NCBI GenBank assembly: GCA_035277525.1
Contig: DATEKH010000160.1
Span: 1 to 9,890 of the forward strand
Reading direction: 5' to 3'
Length of the DNA: 9,890 bases
From: CAIKMD01 sp035277525
GTDB taxonomy: Bacteria; Pseudomonadota; Alphaproteobacteria; ATCC43930; CGMCC-115725
Shown: positions 5,353 through 9,890 of the stretch, one piece after another
Numbering within the stretch: position 1 is the first letter of the stretch
How the letters are laid out: each line of letters begins with the position of its first letter
Notes under the pieces: generated by a model
Databases searched by the model: none
The model's input: the letters and a program-made list of their open reading frames with translations, nothing else
Told to the model about the DNA's origin: nothing
Made by a program: the position numbers and the translations under genes

Positions 5353-6900
5353 TCAACCAGTCCCGCCGTTGCCTACCATCGACAGCGCGACATATTCGTT
5401 GACGCCGTGGCGGTTGAGCAGCAGCAGGATTTGCTCGTTGCCCTTGGCTTTCTGCGCGGCGCTGATCGCGGCCGCCGCCTCTTCGGGCGTGGTCACCGGC
5501 TTCTGATTGATCGATTGAATGACGTCGCCGCGCTCGAGCCCCAGCTCGTTGAACGGGCTGTCATCCGCGATCGCCGTCACCACCACGCCCTTGACGTCGG
5601 ATGGCACATGCAGTTGGCGCCGCAATTTGGGGGTGAGCGTGGCAAGCGTCAAGCCGCCGGCGCTCGAGCCGCCGCTCTCGGCGATTTGCGGATTGGCGGG
5701 CATTTTCGCGATCACCGGCTCGAGCTGTTGCGTCTTGCCGTCGCGCGACACCGTGACCTTGGCGGTCTCGCCGACCGGCGTCTCGGCGACGACGATCGGC
5801 AGATCGCGCATCTTCGCGATCTTCTTTCCGTCGAAGGACAGGATCACGTCGCCATCCTTGAAGCCGGCCTTGGCCGCGGGGCTGTCCGGTGTCACCTGCG
5901 ACACCAGCGCGCCTTCGTCCTCGGTGAGACCGAGGCTCTTGGCGAGCGCCGGCGTTACGGTCTGAACCTGCACGCCAAGCCAGCCGCGGGTGATCTTCCC
6001 ATGCTCGCGCAGCTGGTCGATGATCGGCTTGGCGAGATCCGACGGGATGGCGAAGCCGATGCCGACCGAGCCGCCATTGGGCGAGTAGATCGCGGTGTTG
6101 ATGCCGATCACCTGGCCCGCGAGGTTGAAGGTCGGTCCGCCCGAATTGCCCTTGTTGATCGAGGCGTCGATCTGCAGGAAATCGTCGTAAGGCCCGGCGT
6201 TGATGTCGCGGCCGCGCGCGGCGATGGTGCCGGGGCTGACCGATCCGCCGAGGCCGAAGGGATTGCCGACCGCGAACACCCAATCGCCGACCTGCGCCTT
6301 ATCGCTGTCGCCCCAGCTCACATAGGGCAGCGGCTTGGGCGCCTCGATTTTGAGGAGCGCGAGATCGGTCTTGGGATCGCGGCCGATGATCTTCGCCGCG
6401 TGCTTGCTGCCGTCCTGGAAGATCACGGTGACTTTCTTCGCGTTGTCGACCACGTGATTGTTGGTGACGACATAGCCGGTCGGATCGATGATGAAGCCCG
6501 AGCCGAGCGCGATCTCCTGTGCACCCTGATTGGGCTGCATTTGCCCGAAGCCGCGCTGGTTGAAGAACCGCCGCAGGAATTGATCGAAGGGCGAGGGCGG
6601 GAAGCCCTGGAACGGGCCCTGCTGGTCGTTCTGATCTTGATCCTGATCCTGATCGTTCTGTCCGAAGCCTTGCTCGCTCGAGTCGCCGACATTCTCGACC
6701 GCCGAAATATTGACGACCGCGGGCATCACGCGCTTGACCAGCGGCGCGAAGCTCGGCAGGCCGGTGACGAGCGGCGCATCGGCGCTGAGCGTCGCCGCGC
6801 GCGGCAGCGGCGCGAGCGCTATGCCCGCGCCGGCCGTCGCGATGACGCCGGCAGCCAAGATCATCTTGGTGCGTGACAGGGGAAGACGAAAACGCGACAT
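5353..6900 (-). CDS. degP: HtrA/DegP-type periplasmic serine protease (Do family)
   Basis: 515 aa, full length for a two-PDZ HtrA (DegP/DegQ) protease, which degrades or refolds damaged proteins in the periplasm. An N-terminal hydrophobic segment (about 13-31, KMILAAGVIATAGAGIALA) is a signal peptide or anchor. The trypsin-like domain follows, with the triad His149 in VTNNHVVD, Asp179 in PKTDLALLK and Ser253 in NKGNSGGPTFN. PDZ1 spans about 303-400 (starting RGWLGVQVQ) and PDZ2 about 415-505. Residues 74-128 form a long Gln/Asp/Asn-rich insertion at the place of the DegP LA loop (Q-linker), including DQDQDQDQNDQQ. Start ATG 6900 has GAGGTGAT upstream. The stop is followed by a strong hairpin, then the lipoprotein gene. 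No clear stress-sigma promoter was recognised. DegP versus DegQ cannot be separated here. Confidence 0.95.
   Translation of the reverse strand: MSRFRLPLSRTKMILAAGVIATAGAGIALAPLPRAATLSADAPLVTGLPSFAPLVKRVMPAVVNISAVENVGDSSEQGFGQNDQDQDQDQNDQQGPFQGFPPSPFDQFLRRFFNQRGFGQMQPNQGAQEIALGSGFIIDPTGYVVTNNHVVDNAKKVTVIFQDGSKHAAKIIGRDPKTDLALLKIEAPKPLPYVSWGDSDKAQVGDWVFAVGNPFGLGGSVSPGTIAARGRDINAGPYDDFLQIDASINKGNSGGPTFNLAGQVIGINTAIYSPNGGSVGIGFAIPSDLAKPIIDQLREHGKITRGWLGVQVQTVTPALAKSLGLTEDEGALVSQVTPDSPAAKAGFKDGDVILSFDGKKIAKMRDLPIVVAETPVGETAKVTVSRDGKTQQLEPVIAKMPANPQIAESGGSSAGGLTLATLTPKLRRQLHVPSDVKGVVVTAIADDSPFNELGLERGDVIQSINQKPVTTPEEAAAAISAAQKAKGNEQILLLLNRHGVNEYVALSMVGNGGTG
6631..6654. repeat. Short hexanucleotide repeat inside the HtrA gene
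   Basis: Four tandem units of the hexamer CTGATC (second unit TTGATC) encode the Asp-Gln run of the Q-linker. Because each unit is 6 bp, unit gain or loss would keep the reading frame and only change loop length. Confidence 0.75.
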
Positions 6901-6971
6901 CGAATCACCTCGTCAAAAAGGGGAAAGGCGAAAGCCGGCGCCCGGCAGGTTTGATCGATATTTGAGCGCGG

Positions 6972-7007
6972 GCGATTTGCGCCGCCATGACGGCGGGATT
7001 AAATCGC
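6972..7007 (-). terminator. Two-tier stem-loop between the L,D-transpeptidase and HtrA genes
   Basis: The outer arms GCGATTT (6972-6978) and AAATCGC (7001-7007) are perfect complements; an inner stem, CCGCC (6982-6986) with GGCGG (6992-6996), sits inside. On the minus strand the structure starts 13 nt past the transpeptidase stop codon. No clear T-tract follows. A role in ending or protecting the upstream transcript is inferred. Confidence 0.45.
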
Positions 7008-7019
7008 TGCAAGCATCGT

Positions 7020-7976
7020 TTAGGGTTCCGGACTCGATGGCGCTTCGCTGACGAGAACCTGCTGGCTGCTCTGCAGCACCGGCGTCGGAATGCCGCTCTG
7101 CGCAAGGCCGATGCGTTTCACCTCGGCCCAGTCGACGCGGTTTGCCGCGTTGCCCGCGGCTGCCGCGACGCGTGCCATCAAATCGGACGGCGGCTCCGGC
7201 GTCACGCTTTCGCCGAGATCGATCGCATCGACCATGCGCAGGCTCGGATGGACCGCGACATAGAGCTGGCGGCCGATCCAGCCGGTCTCGACCTGCTGGT
7301 TGATGACGCGCACCGGCGTTCCGACCGGCACCTCGTTGAACAGCCGTTCGATATCGGCGGGATAGAGGTGGAGGCAGCCATGGCTCACCCGCCGTCCGAC
7401 GCTGTCGGGCTTGTTGGTGCCGTGAATGAGATAATCCGACCAGCCCAGGCGCAGCGCGTAGTCGCCGAGCGGATCGTCGGGCCCGGGCGGAATCGCGCGC
7501 GGCAGATCGGGGTGCTGGGCGCGGATCGAGGGCGGCGGGTACCAGGTCGGATCTTTCACCTTGGCGACGACGCGCGTCATGCCGGCGGGCGTCGCCCAGC
7601 CCTGGACGCCGATGCCGATCGGGAAAGTCTCGACCTTGCCGCTCTTCGGCGGGAAGTAATAAAGCCGCTGCGCCGCGAGGTTGACGACAATGCCGCGCCG
7701 CGGCGCATCGGGCAGAAGATAAAAGCTCGGCAGAACGACGCGTGTGCCCTGGCCGGGCAGCCAGGGATCGATGCGGCGATTGGCCGCGACGAGCTGCGTG
7801 TAGCCGAGGTCATAGCGCCGGGCGATATCGGGGAAGGTATCTTGCGCCTGCGTCGTATAAGAGCCGAGCGTGCCGATCGCCGCGCCGCCGGGCGCAAGCA
7901 GGAACATCGCCGCATGGGCGGGCAGGATCGGGGCGGCGAGCATCAACGCCGCCAAACGTAAAGCCACTTTCGGCAT
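7020..7976 (-). CDS. L,D-transpeptidase with LysM-like and YkuD domains (ErfK/YbiS type)
   Basis: 318 aa exported enzyme. Residues 1-22 form a signal peptide (MPKVALRLAALMLAAPILPA, then HA-A). Residues about 38-84 look like a LysM-type peptidoglycan-binding module (QDTFPDIARRYDLGYTQLVAANRRI). Residues about 95-228 are a YkuD catalytic domain with the signature His185 in LIHGTNKPDSVG and SHGCLH, where Cys201 is the expected nucleophile, with His199 and His203 alongside. The C-terminal tail (about 229-318) is Ala- and Pro-rich. The order LysM-YkuD-tail is that of the E. coli ErfK/YbiS/YcfS group, which attach Braun lipoprotein to peptidoglycan or form 3-3 crosslinks. Start ATG 7976 has GAGG upstream. 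It lies 65 bp downstream of an OprI/Lpp-like lipoprotein gene, a natural substrate candidate. Confidence 0.93.
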   Translation of the reverse strand: MPKVALRLAALMLAAPILPAHAAMFLLAPGGAAIGTLGSYTTQAQDTFPDIARRYDLGYTQLVAANRRIDPWLPGQGTRVVLPSFYLLPDAPRRGIVVNLAAQRLYYFPPKSGKVETFPIGIGVQGWATPAGMTRVVAKVKDPTWYPPPSIRAQHPDLPRAIPPGPDDPLGDYALRLGWSDYLIHGTNKPDSVGRRVSHGCLHLYPADIERLFNEVPVGTPVRVINQQVETGWIGRQLYVAVHPSLRMVDAIDLGESVTPEPPSDLMARVAAAAGNAANRVDWAEVKRIGLAQSGIPTPVLQSSQQVLVSEAPSSPEP

Positions 7977-8005
7977 TGAAGCCTCGCGTGGCGCCGGCGG
8001 CAGCG

Positions 8006-8025
8006 GGCGGAGGCCGGCCGCCGCC
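8006..8025 (-). promoter_or_regulatory. 20-bp near-perfect palindrome between the Lpp-like and L,D-transpeptidase genes
   Basis: GGCGGAGGCC is followed directly by GGCCGCCGCC, its reverse complement apart from one position. The element lies within the 65-bp gap after the lipoprotein stop codon. As RNA it could cap the lipoprotein message and reduce read-through into the transpeptidase, which would suit a very abundant lipoprotein and a scarce enzyme. This function is inferred. Confidence 0.45.
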
Positions 8026-8041
8026 TCGCGCTCGCGGATGC

Positions 8042-8308
8042 TTATTTTTGCAAGCTGTGCTGATACATCCGATTGGATCGCTCGGATGCCTTCTGTGCCG
8101 CCGTGTTGGCGGCCTGCGCCTCTTTGAGCGCCTGCTGCGCCGTGCTCAGCGCCTTGTCGGCCTCGGCCTTGCTCTGATTGGCCACGGCCATGGCCGAGCT
8201 CGATTCGCTCGTGCCCGCCTGAGTTTCATGGCTCGCACAGCCAGCCAGGATGAGGGGGGACGCGAACACAATCATTAACGGCGCAATGCGCCAATTCACC
8301 TGCCGCAT
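8042..8308 (-). CDS. Small alanine-zipper lipoprotein resembling OprI/Lpp
   Basis: 88 aa. The signal MRQVNWRIAPLMIVFASPLI ends in the lipobox LAGC (lipidated Cys24), leaving a mature chain of 65 residues, close to Pseudomonas OprI and E. coli Lpp. The mature part is a single Ala-rich helix, AVANQSKAEADKALSTAQQA and on, with Ala spaced as in an alanine zipper and no aromatic residue until near the end. The C-terminus SERSNRMYQHSLQK resembles the OprI end (as I recall it, ERALRMLEKASRK) and finishes in lysine, the residue used by Lpp for covalent attachment to peptidoglycan. Residue +2 is Ala, so outer-membrane sorting is expected. Start: ATG 8308 has GGGAG 7 nt upstream; the longer reading from 8365 would bury the signal peptide. 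The next gene is an L,D-transpeptidase. Covalent anchoring is inferred. Confidence 0.85.
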   Translation of the reverse strand: MRQVNWRIAPLMIVFASPLILAGCASHETQAGTSESSSAMAVANQSKAEADKALSTAQQALKEAQAANTAAQKASERSNRMYQHSLQK

Positions 8309-8427
8309 GTCTTGCTCCCTTGCCAAAACGGGGCCGCCGCCGAACCGCGGCAAGCGGCCGCACAAGCCAACGAACCGCCAACAATTCAGCGCGCTTCAAC
8401 ATTGCGCAGCCATGAACCCGGGCTTAA

Positions 8428-8443
8428 ATCCGGTTAACCGGAT
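8428..8443. promoter_or_regulatory. 16-bp perfect palindrome, candidate operator
   Basis: ATCCGGTTAACCGGAT is fully self-complementary and more AT-rich at its centre than its surroundings. It lies about 120 bp upstream of the Lpp-like start codon and about 195 bp upstream of the plus-strand gene. A dimeric regulator could bind it; no regulator gene is nearby. It could also be a chance or repeat-derived palindrome. Confidence 0.35.
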
Positions 8444-8612
8444 AGGCGGCGCCCGCGCGAGAAGGCTCGCAGTCCGGGCCGAGGCGGTGTAAGTAACAGG
8501 CCATGGGGATGCCGGGCCGCGGCGTCGCCGAGGCATCGGCCGGCGCGCGGCGGCCGATCGCGAGATGGGGTAAAAGCGTGGCACGAGGTTCATTACGTCG
8601 ACGAGTCTGGCG

Positions 8613-8628
8613 CTGCCGCGAGCGGCAG
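8613..8628 (+). promoter_or_regulatory. Hairpin next to the ribosome-binding site of the 8639 gene
   Basis: CTGCCG (8613-8618) pairs exactly with CGGCAG (8623-8628) over a CGAG loop. The stem ends 10 nt before the start codon, directly against the purine-rich GAGGCGGG that would serve as ribosome-binding site, so it could influence initiation. Confidence 0.35.
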
Positions 8629-8638
8629 AGGCGGGATC

Positions 8639-8989
8639 ATGGCCGGACCGGATGAGCGCCGCGCCGCGATCGCGGCGATGAGCGCCGAGGTGGTCGCGCT
8701 CTTCGCTCAGATCCTCAAGGACGAGAGCCTCGGCGACGTTCCCGACGAGGCGCTCGGCCAGCTCTTTGCCAGCGTGCTGCGCATCTACGCGGCGAAGGTC
8801 GAGCGCGGCGAGCTGCCGCGGGCGTTTGCGCGCAATAGCGGCATCACCGCCACCGACGTGATGATCGGCTGCACCGCGATCCTGCAAGCGGCCGATGTGA
8901 AGATCTTCGATCTCGGCCATTGGCAGGCGATGACGACCATCGGCAAGCGCGATCCCGAGGAGGCGCTTCCGGATGAGGAGCCAGGATGA
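8639..8989 (+). CDS. Conserved small protein of unknown function
   Basis: 116 aa, soluble, with no signal peptide, membrane segment or cysteine pair. The first half is helical (AAIAAMSAEVVALFAQILKD, then ALGQLFASVLRIYAAKVERG). The second half has a distinctive block, SGITATDVMIGCTAILQAAD, followed by VKIFDLGHWQAM and an acidic tail. I recall similar proteins, with ITATDVM and a terminal ELGxWQ-like motif, in alphaproteobacteria, but no known function or named domain. Start ATG 8639 has GAGGCGGG upstream, next to a hairpin. The stop overlaps the leader of the next small gene (7 nt to its likely start), so the two are probably co-translated. Codon use matches the neighbours, so it is unlikely to be a spurious frame. 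Confidence 0.75.
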   Translation: MAGPDERRAAIAAMSAEVVALFAQILKDESLGDVPDEALGQLFASVLRIYAAKVERGELPRAFARNSGITATDVMIGCTAILQAADVKIFDLGHWQAMTTIGKRDPEEALPDEEPG

Positions 8990-8996
8990 GCGGCCG

Positions 8997-9173
8997 ATGA
9001 CCGAGGAAACTTTCGACGACGCGTCGCTCTGCCGCGCGCTCGCGGCCAAATGGCTCGAGACCGCCGAGCGCGTCGATAACGCCACGCTGAAGCGCTGCTA
9101 CGAGGAGCGGGCGCTGCGCTATCTCGCGCTGGCGCAATCCTTCGACGTCCCGCTGAACGCGACGCGGCACTAG
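8997..9173 (+). CDS. Very small helical protein of unknown function
   Basis: 58 aa from ATG 8997, which is preceded by CCAGGATGAG at suitable distance. An in-frame ATG at 8973 would overlap the previous gene and give 66 aa. It is mostly one or two amphipathic helices: SLCRALAAKWLETAERVDNA, then LKRCYEERALRYLALAQSFD. There is no signal or membrane segment. It has two cysteines (Cys12 and Cys34, counted from 8997). It begins 7 nt after the stop of the 116-aa protein, which suggests a two-gene unit and possibly a joint role. A palindromic transcript-end-like element lies about 45 nt after its stop. Function not recognised. Confidence 0.6.
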   Translation: MTEETFDDASLCRALAAKWLETAERVDNATLKRCYEERALRYLALAQSFDVPLNATRH

Positions 9174-9192
9174 CCGTCTCTCGCACCCGTGT

Positions 9193-9219
9193 AATCGAAT
9201 GAGCCGCGCAATCGAATGA
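9193..9219. repeat. 10-bp direct repeat AATCGAATGA, two copies
   Basis: Exact copies at 9193-9202 and 9210-9219, start-to-start distance 17 bp. They lie just after the small-gene pair and about 140 bp before the next start codon. They could be a tandem protein-binding site or a small duplication. Confidence 0.4.
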
Positions 9220-9247
9220 CCCTGTCCGCCCGCGCGGCGGAGAGGGT
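9219..9247. terminator. Palindromic stem-loop after the small-gene pair
   Basis: ACCCTGTCCGCC (9219-9230) and GGCGGAGAGGGT (9236-9247) pair over 12 positions with one mismatch, around a 5-nt loop. No T-tract follows. It resembles the CCCTCTCC-type palindromes of proteobacteria, including the one at 4757-4856 (shared ACCCTGTCC). Likely a transcript-end structure or repeat element. Confidence 0.5.
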
Positions 9248-9298
9248 AATTCCACCTTCTCGGAATCTCCTCTATCAGGCGTCTCTCGCCGAAACCGT

Positions 9299-9327
9299 TT
9301 GAAGAAGGCTGGCGCCTGGCCTAAATC
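9299..9327 (+). promoter_or_regulatory. Possible sigma-70 promoter of the right-edge gene
   Basis: TTGAAG (9299-9304) and TAAATC (9322-9327) are separated by 17 bp. Transcription would begin near 9334, leaving a leader of about 29 nt that contains the strong ribosome-binding region GGGAGGCGAGGGAG. It matches the consensus only moderately. Confidence 0.35.
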
Positions 9328-9362
9328 CTTCGCGACGACAAGCCTTGGGAGGCGAGGGAGAG

Positions 9363-9890
9363 ATGGCGAAGAAGGCAAGCCGGCGCTCGGGCGCAAAGAA
9401 GCAAGCAACGCGCAAGCGCGGCAAGGCCGCGGCAAAGGCATCCGCGCGCCGCACGCTGCGCCAAAGCGCGAGCCGGAAGAGCGCCGCGAAGAAGCCGGCA
9501 CAGCGTGCGGCCGGCAAGCTCAAGCTCTCCATGCTGACCGGCAGCTACGAGATCGTGCGCGCCTTGAAGGACGGCACGGTGCAGCCCGAGGGCATCGAGC
9601 TCGTCATCGACCGTTATCCCGGGACGCGCTCGATCCACGACAAGGTTGCCGCCGGCGAGGCCTGCGACATCAACGAGTACAATGGCGGGCACTATGTCGT
9701 GCAGAAGGCGCATGGCCGCGACGACATCACCGCGATCCCGGTCTTTCTCCATCGCCGCTTCCGTCACGGCTTCATCTACATCAACACGAGCAAGGGCATC
9801 ACCCGGCCTTCCGATCTCGCCGGACGGCGCGTTGCCTGCCGCAGCATCGGCGCGGCCGCGGCCTATTGGATGCGCGGGCATTTGGAAGAG
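9363..9890 (+). CDS. 4,5-dihydroxyphthalate decarboxylase/substrate-binding-like protein with basic N-terminal tail (partial)
   Basis: The first 176 residues are visible; the gene runs off the right edge. From about residue 52 the sequence fits the Pht5-like family, often annotated as 4,5-dihydroxyphthalate decarboxylase or as an ABC substrate-binding protein of the same fold. It opens with KLKLSMLTGSYEIVRALKDG, then VQPEGIELVID, then a block ending in FRHGFIYINTSKGI, then DLAGRRVACRSIGAAAAYWM. Residues 1-51 are extraordinary: 19 Lys/Arg, no Asp or Glu, and mostly Ala, Ser, Lys and Arg, like bacterial histone-H1-like tails. There is no hydrophobic signal core, so it is not a usual Sec or Tat signal. 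ATG 9363 has a strong GGAGG/GAGGGAG ribosome-binding region, which supports the tail as real; the next ATG (9531, Met57) would cut into the first strand. Enzyme versus binding protein remains open. Confidence 0.75.
   Translation, partial: MAKKASRRSGAKKQATRKRGKAAAKASARRTLRQSASRKSAAKKPAQRAAGKLKLSMLTGSYEIVRALKDGTVQPEGIELVIDRYPGTRSIHDKVAAGEACDINEYNGGHYVVQKAHGRDDITAIPVFLHRRFRHGFIYINTSKGITRPSDLAGRRVACRSIGAAAAYWMRGHLEE

Larger units (their letters stand above)
8309..8638. other. Divergent intergenic region, 330 bp, no gene seen
   Basis: This stretch separates the Lpp-like gene (minus) from the small plus-strand gene at 8639 and should hold promoters for both. No credible -35/-10 pair was picked out for either. 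It contains a 16-bp perfect palindrome (8428-8443), an 8-bp inverted repeat (8535-8542 with 8551-8558) and a hairpin close to the plus-strand start codon (8613-8628). Short open frames in it have no coding character. Confidence 0.6.

Noticed and set aside
5407..6876. Long plus-strand open frame opposite the HtrA gene
   Set aside because: Arg/Asp/Leu-rich antisense shadow with no motif; the minus-strand frame has the complete catalytic triad and two PDZ domains.
6901..7019. Possible heat-shock or envelope-stress sigma promoter before the HtrA gene
   Set aside because: A CTTGCAG-like half site was noticed near 7010, but no convincing -10 partner at proper spacing was found.
6987..7961. Plus-strand open frame opposite the L,D-transpeptidase
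   Set aside because: Low-information Arg/Ala/Asp-rich shadow; the minus strand has the intact YkuD signature and signal peptide.
8309..8365. Longer start for the Lpp-like lipoprotein (107 residues)
   Set aside because: It would place 19 polar residues before the signal peptide; ATG 8308 has GGGAG at good spacing and gives a normal lipoprotein signal.
8579..8593. Sigma-54-like TGGCAC upstream of the 8639 gene
   Set aside because: The -24 half matches, but the position expected to hold TTGC reads TCAT, so the essential -12 GC is absent.

Overview
The window is high-GC DNA (by eye roughly two-thirds G+C) with dense gene packing. Its families (TRAP dctPQM transporter, OsmC, DinB, a two-PDZ HtrA protease, YkuD L,D-transpeptidase) and its palindromic intergenic repeats point to an alphaproteobacterium, most likely of the Hyphomicrobiales or Rhodospirillales type. 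That placement is an inference from protein character and repeat style; there is no rRNA or other marker here. No tRNA, rRNA, CRISPR array, insertion sequence or phage gene was seen.

Layout. (1) 1-346, minus: the N-terminal part of an MFS transporter that runs off the left edge. (2) 347-547: a spacer with a perfect 13-bp inverted repeat. (3) 548-970, plus: an OsmC-family thiol peroxidase. (4) 971-1155: a spacer rich in imperfect inverted repeats between convergent genes. (5) 1156-1671, minus: a DinB-family four-helix protein with three candidate metal-binding histidines. (6) 1857-4738, plus: a complete TRAP transporter operon, dctP-dctQ-dctM, behind a good sigma-70-like promoter. (7) 4757-4856: a large nested inverted repeat separating the TRAP operon from the oppositely oriented envelope cluster. 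(8) 4860-8308, minus: four envelope genes, read in the order small OprI/Lpp-like lipoprotein, LysM-YkuD L,D-transpeptidase, HtrA/DegP-type protease and a cysteine-containing lipoprotein. (9) 8309-8638: a divergent intergenic region with a 16-bp perfect palindrome. (10) 8639-9173, plus: two small proteins of unknown function, apparently translationally linked. (11) 9363 to the right edge, plus: the N-terminal part of a 4,5-dihydroxyphthalate decarboxylase/substrate-binding-like protein with an unusual Lys/Arg/Ala-rich N-terminal tail.

How the genes may work together. The envelope cluster is the most coherent unit. A short alanine-zipper lipoprotein ending in lysine, as E. coli Lpp and Pseudomonas OprI do, sits 65 bp upstream of an L,D-transpeptidase, the enzyme class that joins such lysines to peptidoglycan. 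An HtrA periplasmic quality-control protease follows. This suggests a local outer-membrane-to-wall tethering and envelope-maintenance module. The TRAP operon imports an unidentified organic anion. The partial gene at the right edge may handle an aromatic or other organic acid, but nothing in the window links the two functionally. I saw no obviously new defence or mobile system. The most interesting items are the Lpp-like/transpeptidase pair, the histone-H1-like tail on the last gene, and the series of strong hairpins at every junction of the minus-strand cluster.
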